A DNA stretch of 64,000 nt. Origin: Petrolisthes cinctipes. Its lineage: Eukaryota > Arthropoda > Malacostraca > Decapoda > Porcellanidae. Below, in pieces: positions 10,136 to 21,910 of this stretch. The notes under the pieces are model-generated. The model did not search any database. It had not been told where the DNA came from and saw nothing but the letters and a program-made list of their open reading frames with translations. The translations under genes and the position numbers were made by a program. Within the stretch, counting starts at the first letter, position 1, and each line of letters begins with the position of its first letter. The DNA is taken from NCBI GenBank assembly GCA_033782935.1, contig JAWQEG010004743.1, forward strand, positions 1 through 64,000. Direction: 5' to 3'.

Positions 10136-10235
10136 TTGGCCACCACCACCACCACCACCACGACCTTCACATCAAACTCTATCTTCCTCGCGACCTCGAC
10201 ACGAACCTCTCATACATCTCCCTCGATTGTTCTAC

Positions 10236-10238
<3 letters not shown>

Positions 10239-10295
<57 letters not shown>

Positions 10296-10332
10296 CACAC
10301 ACACACACAGAAAGATAATACACACACACACA

Positions 10333-10415
<83 letters not shown>

Positions 10416-10537
10416 CACACACACACACAGAAAGAGAGAGAGATAGATAATACACACACACACACACACACAGAAAGAGAGAGATAGATAGATAATACAC
10501 ACACACACACACACACAAAAAGAGAGATAGATAGATA

Positions 10538-10580
<43 letters not shown>

Positions 10581-10596
10581 GAGAGATAGATAGATA

Positions 10597-10639
<43 letters not shown>

Positions 10640-10655
10640 GAGAGATAGATAGATA

Positions 10656-10688
<33 letters not shown>

Positions 10689-10710
10689 GAAAGAGAGAGA
10701 TAGATAGATA

Positions 10711-10759
<49 letters not shown>

Positions 10760-10760
10760 A

Positions 10761-10828
<68 letters not shown>
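10239..10828. repeat. Compound (GA)n/(AC)n microsatellite
   Basis: Alternating (AG)n and (AC)n blocks joined by AGAGAGATAGATAGATAATAC linkers, about 590 bp. The linker plus CA run forms a variable-length higher-order unit repeated about seven times. Confidence 0.95.
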
Positions 10829-10831
<3 letters not shown>

Positions 10832-10967
10832 CCAACTTGATCCATCTAAGCAAAGGTATGGTATATAATAGTACGATTTACATGTATACAGTCACGAACC
10901 ACAATATATATCCCTGTCTACTTCAACTATATAACATTAGCCTGACATTATGAGTACGAAGAATATG

Positions 10968-11165
10968 GTGGCTTCTGTCTTCTGTTTCTTCTTCTTCCTC
11001 CTCCTGACTGTGCCACGAAACAAACAAACAAACAAACAAACAAACAAACAAACAAGTTAGCTCCTTCTATAATGATGCAGTGTTTCGTGGCAATATCTGA
11101 AAAGGACTCGATTTTTTTACCTGCAATATATTTAATCTGACTACCGTATACATCAAAGGGTCCCA
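10968..11165. mobile_element. Degenerate copy of the TTAA-flanked MITE (as at 59823)
   Basis: Shares TCCTGACTGTGCCACGAAAC, GTTTCGTGGCAATATCTGAA and GACTACCGTATACATCAAAGGGTCCC with the copies at 7231 and 59823. An (ACAA)n run has expanded inside it. The left terminus is not recognisable. Confidence 0.55.
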
Positions 11166-11409
11166 TATAATTATAAGGGGGTCGTGTGTTGTTGTTGTAT
11201 GTTGTTGTTTGTTTGTTTGTTAGGTTTGTTATGGAGTTGATGTAGCCTTTTAAACACCACAACAATAACAATAACAACATCTACAACAACAACAACAACA
11301 ACAGATCCATAACTCGTATACAGACAGACTTAAACATTACAACAACAACAACAACAAAACAAACATGTATACACACAGATATATATAAGGGTTGTTTGTT
11401 GTAGCCTAA

Positions 11410-11691
11410 TAACCCTCCAATTCGTTACACCAAAATCTAACTACAATCTCCTTCAGTCGAAAAGGTTAAAAAAAAAAAAAAAAAAAAAAAATCCACTAGT
11501 CTAAAAAAATGAAAGAAAAAAAATACCAAAATCTAAAATCCCCAACAATCGAAAAAAGAAAAAAATACCAAAATCTAAAATCCCCTACCGTCGAAAAGGT
11601 AAAAAAAAAAAGTAATAAAAATCTAAAATCCCCAACAGTAGAAAAACGAAAATAAAAAATACCAAAATCTAAAATCCCCTATCATCGAAAA

Positions 11692-11730
<39 letters not shown>

Positions 11731-11830
11731 CAGAATCTAAAATCCCTTCAGTCGAAACGGTTAAAAAAAAAAAAAACACGCACACACACAATAAAACAAT
11801 AACAAAACGATCCCCTTCAGTAAAAAAAAT
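11410..11830. repeat. CTTCAGTCGAAA-motif array, A-rich form
   Basis: Five to six loose copies of CCAAAATCTAAAATCCCC + TTCAGTCGAAAAGGT + poly(A), about 60-100 bp apart. The core word recurs in the 12905-13690 array. Confidence 0.7.
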
Positions 11831-12025
11831 AAATAAAAAAAATAAGTAGTATATATATTTTTTTTTTAATATATGTAACATTATGCTTTTATTTTTTGGC
11901 ATAATCCTTCATTCTCTGATTGTTTTGTTTTTTATGTTGAATCGTCAGTGTAATTTGATCATGTTTTACCCCCTCCCCCCCAAGAGGCTGGATCGAGGGG
12001 TAAAACAAGTAAACAAATACATTAA

Positions 12026-12421
12026 ATAGGGGTTTAGGGGGGTGCGGGAGCAGGGGGACAGGCTTCGGGGGGGTTTTGGGGGGTGCGGGAGTAGGGGGAC
12101 AGGCTTGGGGGGGGTTTGGGGGGTGCGGGAGTAGGGGGACAGGCTTGGGGGGGGGTGCGGGAGTAGGGGGATAGGCTGGGGGGGGGGGTTTGGGGGGTGC
12201 GGGAGTAGGGGACAGGCTTGGGGGGGTTTTGGGGGGTGCGGGAGTAGGGGACAGGCTTGGTGGGGGGGTTTAGGGGGGTGCGGGAGTAGGGGGACAGGCT
12301 TGGGGGGGGTAGGGAGGTGAGGGAATAGGGGACAGGCTTTCTACCCACCCCAAGCCTGTCCCCCAATTCCCGCACCCCCTAAATCCCCCCCCCCAAGCCT
12401 GTCCCCTACTTCCGCACCCCC
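12026..12421. mobile_element. TTAA-flanked G-rich/C-rich fold-back element, copy B
   Basis: Seven or more GGGGTGCGGGAGTAGGGG units followed by the inverted CCCGCACCCCCT arm, with GGACAGGCTTTCTACCC at the turn (here inverted relative to copy A). TTAA at 12022-12025 and 12422-12425. It separates the two CTTCAGTC arrays. Confidence 0.8.
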
Positions 12422-12429
12422 TTAAAATT

Positions 12430-12537
12430 AGTCTAACTTTACCTGACCTAACCTAACCGAATCTGAACCGGGGCAAACTACCGGGACCTAACCTGGACAA
12501 ATTACCGGGACCTGACCTGGCCAAATATAAGAGGGAA
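12430..12537. mobile_element. Fragment related to the hAT-like MITE family
   Basis: Contains CTGACCTAACCTAACCGAAT and two CTACCGGGACCTAACC-type words, the internal signature of the elements at 39913, 41019, 41647, 45557 and 46087, but no ends. Confidence 0.5.
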
Positions 12538-12559
12538 TTTAAACATAGTCAAAATATAC

Positions 12560-12561
<2 letters not shown>

Positions 12562-12630
<69 letters not shown>

Positions 12631-12631
12631 C

Positions 12632-12666
<35 letters not shown>

Positions 12667-12765
12667 TAATAACAATAACAACAACAATAATAACAATAAT
12701 AATAACAATAATAACAACAATAACAATAATAATAATAATAACAACAATAATAATAATAATAATAA
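12562..12765. repeat. (TAA)n/(CAA)n microsatellite
   Basis: About 200 bp of AAT trinucleotides with scattered AAC variants. Confidence 0.95.
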
Positions 12766-12904
12766 TGTCTGTCACTGGGAAATTATATACTTCATAAAGC
12801 ACAAATTACCATCAACCAAAATATGAAGGAAATTGATAAGGACAGTATCTTCCTAATCTGTGGTTCTTCTTAATTAACCATTACCACAAAAATAAGAGTA
12901 AAAC

Positions 12905-13690
12905 TATCATCCCCTTCAGTCAAAATAAAACACAAAAACAAAAATACAAAACAAAAACAAAAAGACCCCTTCAGTCTAAATGAAATATATAAAATAACAA
13001 AACGACCCCTTCAGTCTAAATATAAAACAAATACACCCTTCAGTCTAAACACGAAAACAAAATTATCCCCTTCAGTCGGAAAAATTATCCCCTTCAGTCT
13101 AAATATAAAACACAAAAACACCCTTCAGTCTAAATATAAAACAAAAAAAAACTTCAGTCTAAATGTAAAACAAACACACCCTTCAGTCTAAATATAAAAC
13201 ACAAAAACACCCTTCAGTCTAAATATAAAACACAAAAACACCCTTCAGTCTAAATATAACACAAAACACCCTTCAGTCTAAATATAAAACACGAAAACAC
13301 CATTCAGTCTAAATATAAAACAAAAAACCTTCAGTCTAAATATATAACAAAAAACCTTCAGTCTAAATATAAAACAAAAAACACCCTTCAGTCTAAATAT
13401 AAAACACAAAACACGAAAACAAAATTATCCCCTTCAGTCGAAATATAAAACAAACACAGTCTAAATATAAAACAAACACACCCTTCAGTCTAAATATAAA
13501 ACAAACACACCATTCAGTCTAAATATAAAACACGAAAACACCCTTCAGTCTCAAAAAATATATATATATATCAGTCTAAATTATTACACAAAAAAATTAT
13601 TACAAAAAAAAAATTCAGTCTAAATATAAAACAAACACACCCTTCAGTCTAAATATAAAACACAAAAACACGAAAGCAAAACGATCCCCT
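12905..13690. repeat. ~30-bp minisatellite, CACCCTTCAGTCTAAATAT unit
   Basis: More than twenty copies of CCCTTCAGTCTAAATAT followed by AAAACACAAAAA of variable length (unit about 27-33 bp). No coding potential. Confidence 0.9.
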
Positions 13691-13706
13691 TCTTCAGTCA
13701 AAATAC

Positions 13707-13737
<31 letters not shown>

Positions 13738-13849
13738 CAAAACAAAAAAACAAAATTATTTACATACCTTTCAAGGACCTCGTATGAAATGAGAGGACAG
13801 ACAGACAGACAGACAGGCAGGAAGTTGATGAGAACAGCAGGTGGGCGTG

Positions 13850-13851
13850 TC

Positions 13852-13933
<82 letters not shown>

Positions 13934-13950
13934 TAAAAATAATAATAATA
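13850..13950. repeat. (ATA)n microsatellite
   Basis: ATA trinucleotide run of about 100 bp preceded by a short (ACAG)n run at 13798-13815. Confidence 0.95.
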
Positions 13951-13962
13951 AGTCTTGTTTTT

Positions 13963-14235
13963 AAATTAATACATCACTCGAGAAATAGGGGGGTGAGGAG
14001 GGAGGGGGGTTGAGGGGCGAGGAAGGGGGGTTGAGGGGCGAGGAAGGGGGTGGGGGTGGGGGTTGGGGTGAGGGGGGGGGTAGGGGGGTAGTAGCCTAGA
14101 GGTCCAGTCTTTTTTTTTTTTAATTAATAGATCACTCGAGAAAAAGGGGGTTAGGAAGGAGGGGGGTTGGGGGTGAAGGAGGGGGGGAGGGGGTGAGGGA
14201 GGGGGCCAGGGGGGTTGAGGGGGGGAGTAGCATAG
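13963..14235. repeat. Two-copy G-rich repeat upstream of cuticle gene 2
   Basis: TTAATACATCACTCGAGAAA + G-rich tail (13966 on) and TTAATAGATCACTCGAGAAA + G-rich tail (14122 on) form a direct duplication, each tail about 100 bp of GGGGTTGAGGGG-type sequence. It ends about 125 bp before the TATA box. Confidence 0.75.
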
Positions 14236-14360
14236 AGGCTCCAAGTAAGAGGGTAATATTGCTACAGTGACAAGGACAAGGTAATAATATCTATAAATAG
14301 TTGCTGCTGTTGCTGTTGTTGTTGTTGTTGTTGCTGCATTGTTGTTAGTTGTATTACATA

Positions 14361-14397
14361 TATATAAGGTTGTGGTGGTGTTGTTGGGAGTCACTCT
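14361..14397 (+). promoter_or_regulatory. Core promoter of cuticle gene 2 (TATA box plus initiator)
   Basis: TATATAAG at 14361-14368 and AGTCACTC at 14389-14396, about 70 nt before the ATG at 14464. Same arrangement as cuticle gene 1. Confidence 0.8.
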
Positions 14398-14463
14398 ACT
14401 ACTGCTACTGCTACTGCTACTACTACTGTCCCTCCTCCTTCTCTCATACACGCCCACCCCACC

Positions 14464-15902
14464 ATGTCTTCTTGGACTAGCTTGGTATGTTATAATAATA
14501 AATTAAAGTTGTAATTATTAAGTTGGGATTATTTTTACAAGTTGCCACAATTCGATTTTAAAATTTTTAGTATTAGGCTACCAGTGTTTATATTTCACTA
14601 TTACAAACAAACAACTTTTCTATAATATACCATTTGCCCTCAGATGTGTTTTAACATTAATTAATTATCTCTTATAAGTGTAATTTCGTAACATTGGCTT
14701 TTTCACACTTTTCTTCTTACAATAATTATGCTCTATTTCATCTTACACTACGATATTTCTTAGTAACATTTCCGTCAAAAATGCGTTATAACATTAATTA
14801 ATTATCTCTTATAAGTTTAGTGGGTGTCGTATTTTTCAGAGTCCAAAAATTTCGTGTGTAATGAATGTAATTGGCGAATGCACTTATTACTTTCGGCAGA
14901 ATAACCTTTCGAAAAATCGCGAGCGGTTCTGTATTCATTCACTTTCTGATTTTTGCGAGCGGTTCTGTATTCACTTTCAGATTTTTGCGAGCGGTTCTGT
15001 AATTCACCATCTGATTTTTACTAGCGGTTCTGTATTCACGTTCTGAATTTTACAAGCGGTTCTGTATTCACCTTCTGAATTTTGCGAGCGGTTCTGTATT
15101 TTCTAATTTTTGCGAGCGGCTCTGTAATTCACTTTCTGATTTTTGCGAGCGGTTCTGTAACCATTCACTTTCTGATTTTTGCGAGCGGTTCTGTATTTTC
15201 TAATTTTTGCGAGCGGTTCTGTAATTCACCTTGTGATTTTTACTAAGTCCCAAATGCAAACAGTGTTGAATGTTGCAGCCTCATTGCATCTCACTAATTG
15301 CATCCACTGTATTCCTCGTGAGCAAAAGTAGTTAGTTCAGAGGTAACTTAACTACACAGAATTACATTAATTTACAAAAGGAAACAGAAGAAGCCTCCAT
15401 TTCCCATCACAGAATCCTAAAAAATTAATATTAGGCCAAAAATTATTATGGTAGAAAATACCGAAAAGACCCCATATATATTTTTTTTTTTTTTTTTTTT
15501 TTTGTCCTTCTGTTTCCCTTATTTCCTTCGTCCTGTGGTCAGTCTATGGGCTTCCTACGTCCTCCAACCTGTTTTCTGAGGTGTGGAGAACAACTTAACT
15601 AATTACTGAAGCCATTGAGAGTCCTAAAAAATTAATATTAGGCCAAATTTTATTAGGGTGGAAAATGGTCCATGTTTTTTTTTTTTTTTTTCCTTCTGTT
15701 TCCCTTTATTTCCTTCGTCCTGTGGTCAGTCTAAGGCTTCCTACGTCCTCCAACCTGTCTTCTGAGGTGTGGAGAACAACAGGGAAGCCAGACGAGGCAA
15801 ATTAGACCCTTAGATCGGAGGACGAGGGACGGAAAACGGAGGAAATAAGTGCAAGTGTGATTTGCAGGACCTCACTTCGACACTACTTTTAATACACTGA
15901 AA

Positions 15903-15943
<41 letters not shown>

Positions 15944-15989
15944 CTCAGCTGAATTTGTTTTATTAATTTTCTTTTAGTTGTTATTGTTA

Positions 15990-16032
<43 letters not shown>

Positions 16033-16077
16033 GTTATCTCAGCTGAATTTGTTTTATTAATTTTCTTTTAGTTGTTA

Positions 16078-16108
<31 letters not shown>

Positions 16109-16154
16109 CTCAGCTGAATTTGTTTTATTAATTTTCTTTTAGTTGTTATTGTTA

Positions 16155-16185
<31 letters not shown>

Positions 16186-19160
16186 TTATTCTATTTTTTT
16201 TTTTTTTTTTACCTCTCAGAATTTTGCACATGTTCGTATGTTTGCTTCGGGTCCATTTTTTTTTTTTTTTTTTCGAAGCAGTGGACCAATTGCATTTATA
16301 TATTTCCTGTTGTTTTTTTTATATATATAATGTGTGTACAGTTTTAATTAATTATGGTTTTGGTTCTAGCTAGTCTTTGTCACGAACGAACGAACACTTT
16401 CCTTGCCAACAACAAACTTACTATTTATTTATATAGCCTATTAGGAGTGAACTGTAATTGCTTTTATATATATAATTAAGGGAATTTATAGGCTACCAAA
16501 TAATTATTACGTAATGTATATATACTTGGGGTCAATATATAATTAATTCTTACCTGATTAGCTGAGATACAGTAATTAATTAAATATTATATTATGTATC
16601 TCTGCAAACCGAAGTCACGCCCAAAGTTCCGAACAAACATTATACAGCAGATCCCCCCCCGCGGCCCCCTTCACCCCCCCACCCCCACCACCAAACTCCA
16701 TGAACTAGTTACTTAATTATAGTCTTTTAATTAAGGGGGTGCAGGAGTAGGAGGCAGGCTTGGGGGGGGGAGAGACTGGGGGGTGCGGGAATTAATAGGG
16801 GGACGTACAGGCTTGGGATGGGTAGAAAGCCTGTTGTTCCCTATTCCCTCACCTCCCTAACCCCCCTCCCCCCCCATTACTCCTGCACCCACCAAAAACC
16901 CCCGCACCCCCCTAAACTCACCCCCAAGCCTATCCCCCTATTCCCGCACCCCCTTAAAAATACAACAAACTTCTCACCGTAATAATATAAGGCTGTGCAG
17001 ATCATTACAAAGAAATTACAAAATGAATGTTGAGTACACTATACCATAACAATTTTGTAATATACCAATTTAATTATGTCTGCAAGGTTATTTACGCTGG
17101 TCGCCACTTAATTAATTCGAGGCACTGTTATCTATTTTGTTTTCTTTTTCTTTTTTATTTAGACACAATTACTGTACCTGTGCTACATTCTACTTGTTGT
17201 ATTGCAGGCACTGTTGTCCGTTCTAGCGGTTAGCACGCTGAGTTTGGCACGGAAGGATGAGAATGCGTACAATATTCCCAAGGTGGGCACTGGTCATCGA
17301 TCCCAATACTACATCCAACACAACGGAGGCTTCAAGTATGGCCATGACACCGGTGATGGAGCCTACGAGATGGCCCGCCTCAACCAACAAGGGCAGCGAC
17401 AGGATGGACAGTATGGTTACCGTGACCCTGATGGTAACCTTATTAGTGTGAGATATGAGGCGGGTGAAGGGGGCTTCCGTCCAGTTGGTGACCACATTCC
17501 TCAACCCCATCCAGACTTCCACTCCGCCCATGCTGAGGCCCGTGCTCGCCCACCCTTCGTTGACCCTTTCTATGATTGCACAACTGATGCTTCTTACGAC
17601 TTCAACTATGCCGAGGGAGGACAAGCAAGACAGGAGCAGAGTGATTCTGAAGGTAACATTCGTGGATCCTACAGCTACATTGATGATGAGGGTAGAACTC
17701 GTAGCTACAACTACATCGCTGGACGTGACACTGGCTTTGTCCTCAGTGGTGATGATCTTCCTCAGGCACCACTTGCACCAGGCGCCACTCCTGCTGCCAC
17801 ATCTCTCGCCACTGGGGCTACTTCTGTCATCACTGCATCGTCTTTCCGACCCTCTTCCTCTTTCACGGGATTCACTTCATCACAGCGGCGCCCATCACAC
17901 AGATTCACAAGCTCCTCAGCAGCTGGTACAAGATTTACACACCAGAGTGAAAGGAGACCCTGGGATCACAGCCGGTCAGATTCTGGAGATGCAAACCTTA
18001 ACGTCGATGGACTGGTTTCCTTCGTATCCGATGATAGTGGGAGGCGCCATTTGATCTATGAGGCAGGAAGTGGTACAGGTTTTGGTGCATCTGGGGATCA
18101 TCTTCCTCGTGCTCCTACAACCCCTCTTGGCTCTCACAGTACCCATCGAGGCTCCACACGTACATCTGCTTTCCATCGAACTTCTCGTCCTCGACCCTCC
18201 ACCACTCACACTGGGTTCTCTTCATCCAGACCCTCCACCACCTCTACTCACACTGGGTTCTCTTCATCCAGACCCTCCACCACCTCTACTCACACTGGGT
18301 TCTCTTCATCCAGGCCCTCTACTCACACTGGGTTCTCTTCATCCAGACCTTCTTCTGCTCAAACCAGATTCTCATCAAGTGGGTTCTCTTCCGGCAGACC
18401 TGATGAAATTGCAAACACTCGCAGTACACTCAACCCTGATGGCAGTTATGCCTTTGCTTATGAAACTTCCAGTCATTCCAGAGCTGAGGCTGGTGATTCC
18501 AGTAACAATGTTGATGGTGAATTTGACTTTGTAGCAGATGATGGACAAGAGAGAGAGATTAAATATGAGGCCGGTTCAGATACTGGTTTTATTGCTGAAG
18601 GAGCTCATATTCCAGTTGGTCCTCCAGTACCTGGTGCTCCTTCTGGTCAGCCAACTGGACGCATTGTCCCCGTCCAAGAGGTACCCTTCATTGACCCTCT
18701 GGCTGACTCCAATGCTGATGCCTCGTACAGCTTTGGTTTTGAGTCTGAACAATATTCCCGTACAGAAAGTGCTGATGCCGATGGTAATGTTCAAGGAACA
18801 TACACCGTGGTGGATGATGATGGTACCCGTCGTACCTACCGCTTCCGTGCTGGTGAAGGAGTTGGTTATGAAGCAGAGGAGGTGTCCTCATCCCGTGGTG
18901 CTGCTCCATCCAAGGCTGCAGCTCAGGCAGGAGCTACTTCATTCTTCAGTAACATTGGAGGGGTAACCTCAAGCCACTCTACTAAATCTAGTGGTTCTAG
19001 GCCTAGTGTAGTGTCTGCCTACTCACCTCCAGCTTCAACTACTGCTACCAAAGCTTCACTCAAACCATCAACCTCCCGCACTAAAAGTTACAAAGTCCGT
19101 CAGTATAATGCTGCTCAGAACCATGGCAAGTACGGCTATGTCCTTACCTTTGACAGATAA
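14464..19160 (+). CDS. Secreted cuticle protein, paralogue of the 2869 gene, four intact chitin-binding domains
   Basis: Exoskeletal structural protein. Two exons: 14464-14484 (MSSWTSL, donor GTATGT) and 17208-19160 (acceptor TATTGCAG), phase 0, 657 residues. As in the upstream paralogue, the intron cuts the signal peptide (MSSWTSL then ALLSVLAVSTLS). Chitin_bind_4-like domains at about residues 48-107, 130-188, 415-477 and 509-566 are complete. The domain equivalent to the paralogue's third (about 255-307) has lost its first strand: RPDGSYSFTYDAGDHDRSE there corresponds to RRPWDHSRSD here. Domains 1-3 differ clearly from the paralogue, but nt 18306-18947 is almost identical to 5234-5875. It lacks the Gly-Ala tract and ends KYGYVLTFDR. 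Tandem duplication with the 2869 gene is inferred. Confidence 0.9.
14915..15245. repeat. GCGAGCGGTTCTGTA minisatellite in intron 1 of cuticle gene 2
   Basis: About ten copies of TTTTTGCGAGCGGTTCTGTA + TTCACTTTCTGA with copy-length variation (27-40 bp). Confidence 0.9.
15410..15785. repeat. Two-copy ~215-bp direct repeat in intron 1 of cuticle gene 2
   Basis: GTCCTAAAAAATTAATATTAGG ... poly(T) ... TTCCTTCGTCCTGTGGTCAG ... TGAGGTGTGGAGAACAAC occurs at about 15413-15594 and 15631-15780. Confidence 0.8.
15903..16195. repeat. (ATT)n with 58-bp interspersed unit
   Basis: Four blocks of (ATT)n separated by the fixed word CTCAGCTGAATTTGTTTTAT + TAATTTTCTTTTAG. Confidence 0.9.
16735..16953. mobile_element. 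TTAA-flanked G-rich/C-rich fold-back element, copy C
   Basis: GGGGGTGCAGGAGTAGGAGG arm, turn GGGTAGAAAGCCTGTTG, then C-rich arm ending TATTCCCGCACCCCC. TTAA at 16731-16734 and 16954-16957. Lies in intron 1 of cuticle gene 2. Confidence 0.8.
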
Positions 19161-19273
19161 AGATGAGATCCTCCTCTCACTCCATAGACAATAAAGCTAT
19201 GTACCAGGCATTTCCAGAAATGTATGGCTTTGAATATTATTGTCTACAGCAAAATGTGCATATTGTAAAACTC

Positions 19274-19279
19274 AATAAA
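19274..19279 (+). terminator. Polyadenylation signal of cuticle gene 2
   Basis: AATAAA 114 nt after the stop. A second pair of overlapping hexamers lies at 19418-19427. Confidence 0.55.
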
Positions 19280-19429
19280 AAGATGGCAGTGACTATTTTG
19301 TATTATTTCCGTTCGACAGGCAGATTAAGAGTGCCATGGTTCCCCAATGGCTACATTATAATGAAAGAAGGTCTGTGTCTGTAAGAATTCAACTATTTTG
19401 AATTTGGTTCATGATATAATAAATAAAGT

Positions 19430-21775
19430 CAGGTTTATCCTTCACTCTCTTATATAGTACTTCGTCTAATACCTTAATAAATCCAAGAACATGCAGTCTA
19501 CCCATCCCTACACATTACCTAATACTCTGAAGAAAAAAATCAATAAATCTGCAACAACTGACCTTCCAATGTGAAGTTGTTGTGATTGCATACACACACA
19601 TTGACATCATGATAGAATGAAAAGGGTAAGAAATTAGACTGTGTTAGGCCAGGAAATTCTTACACCACAAAAGAGAAGAAGACAAGAGGAGGTACAGTGA
19701 GCATGAAGGGAGAAGACCAAAGATAAGGCGAGATGGTTGAGAAGAGGAGAGAGATTGGCTTGGATTCGACAAGGACCCCAAAAAACTTATTTAAGTAGAA
19801 TTACCCAACGCAGCTCTTTTTCATTTTGTAATCTGTTTATCGCATTTTGTATTGCTTTTATTATGAAGTGTAAAAATTTCAAGTAGATTAAAACTGCAAG
19901 AGTTGGACAGTATTCATAAGAGATCATGGACACACTTCTAAATATAATATCATATAATAATAATAATACTAGGAATAGGACTTCATTTTAAACCATAAAG
20001 ATCAAGGACACACTTCCACACTTGACTTCATATAAAATACTAAAATTGTGTGTATCCAGTAAACATTATATTCTTTTAACAATACATTTTATTTCTCTTA
20101 TACATGATAATCAATTTAATACACACATACAATACTTTAGTCATGGATTTAATACTTAAGCAAACAGTTATTTTGTAAATATAATATACTGTATTTTATA
20201 CATTATGAATCTGCTTAATATATGCAATTCTCTTACACAAGGTGCATCAAATATATTAAACTGCTAAGATCAATACAGAGTAAAAAGGAAAATTAAATCA
20301 TCATAATTATCAGGCTGTAACTTTACACAAAATACTTAGGGTTATGAAAACACAGAGCAACTGTTTTTACACAGCAAATACTTTCAAAGTCCTGATCAAC
20401 CATACTAGTTAACTCCTGGTTAGAAAACGGTTTGATATAGATTGGTAGAAATGCATTCTACCAACTTAGTCCTACACACCATATAACTGAGATAAGAGAG
20501 AGGGGCCACCCTTCCCTACCAGGTTTCTAAGCTGTGAGTATTATCAAGCCTTGTTTAATGAGAGGCAATAATGTTACCACAACACTATCCTGGTGGAAAA
20601 ACACCTGCTCCTTCCACTACCATAGTGCACAGCTGGATAAATAGCACACTTCAATAATGAATGTACACTTTTGCACAGGTATTCATAATTGTTTAGATAC
20701 TTTAGAACCTGGATGACCCTGGTTGTTTCCTCTCATCTCTCAAAGTTGATTAATTAAGGCATATTCCCTTAGATTGACCAGGTTTCTTGTTCGTGGCCAG
20801 GAAGTTACAGGAGATGTCACCAAAGTCATACACATCCTTCACATTAGTGTTCTTTTACAGATTATTCACACATACAGAAGGTGTTGTGTCAGTCATTGGT
20901 AGACATTTTGGCCTCTCCCTTCTTGGACTGTCCATCCCTCAGGAAAGGTTATAATTTGGCAAATAAAATACAAAAATGTCTACCAGCTTTTTAATACATT
21001 GGTACTGTATTGAAAGAGAAATCAAATACACCATTTTGGTCAATTACTAAAAAAGGGATTCCTTAGAACGAGATACAGGATGAGCTGTAGATATAACATT
21101 GTAAATGGTATGACAATACAGTATTTCGTAACCTTTTATATTTGTACAATATTTGCATACATCCATGATCATCTGCAGCAAATATGTTTATAACCAAAAC
21201 TAAAACACTGCTACTAAAATCACTGATTCTCATATGGAATCTATCATGATTCAAAATTATGTTCAGAAACATATCAATAAATATTTTGAAAATGCTATCT
21301 GACACAATGTCTCAACTACTCACTAAAATACATCCAGCTTAATCATTTCACTCACACTACTGGGGAAACCAGCCATCTATATTCAATAATGCTGATTGTA
21401 ACCTTTAAAATATTCTACTACCTACAATAATATTGAACTCATACATTACAGTGACTTGAGTAATAAACATAAAGGTCGTCTATGAGGAAAGACGACCATC
21501 AAAAGGTACAAAAGAAACTAGACAATCGACACACAGAAAGCTGGGTACTCTTCATGTCCCAGTTACACACACAAAAATTATCTTTACAATTCCCTCGCAA
21601 ACTTAATTGAATCGCTCAATTTGAAATTTTACAAAGGCCCATCATGAAGCATTATTGGTTGGAAAAAACAAAAACATTTATTTACCATACAGTCGAGTTA
21701 ATTCATATATGGCAATTTATCCACATACTGCACATGTCTACTATCCCAACCATGCCAGCAGGTTTCTTTCCATGA
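19430..21775 (-). other. Inferred 3' UTR and flank of the HNRNPUL1 gene
   Basis: Unique AT-rich sequence between two convergent genes. Minus-strand AATAAA hexamers (TTTATT on +) occur at 20088-20093 and 19857-19862 and are candidate cleavage signals for the gene ending at 21911. No other gene is seen. Confidence 0.4.
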
Positions 21776-21776
21776 T

Positions 21777-21870
21777 ACTGGACCCTGTGTAAAGATATAT
21801 TTTTTGACTGGACCCTGTGTAAAGATACATTTTTTTACTGGACCCCGTGTAAAGATACATTTTTTTTACT
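21777..21870. repeat. Three-copy repeat just downstream of the HNRNPUL1 stop codon
   Basis: ACTGGACCCTGTGTAAAGAT + A(C/T)ATTTTTTT repeats three times with a ~33-bp period, about 40 bp downstream of the stop on the minus strand, so within the 3' UTR. Confidence 0.8.
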
Positions 21871-21910
21871 GTGTGTGTGTGATTGGAGTAACCGCATGTG
21901 GCAGGAGACT

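Noticed and set aside
9423..10853. Long Ser/Leu/Cys-Val open frames on both strands
   Set aside because: Products of pyrimidine tracts and (GA)n/(CA)n microsatellites.
19640..19790. Possible LINE 3' remnant (GAGGGAGAAGACCAAAGATAAGG region)
   Set aside because: One strand hints at a GRRPKIRRDG-like motif seen near RT C-termini, but it is too short and broken by stops to support.
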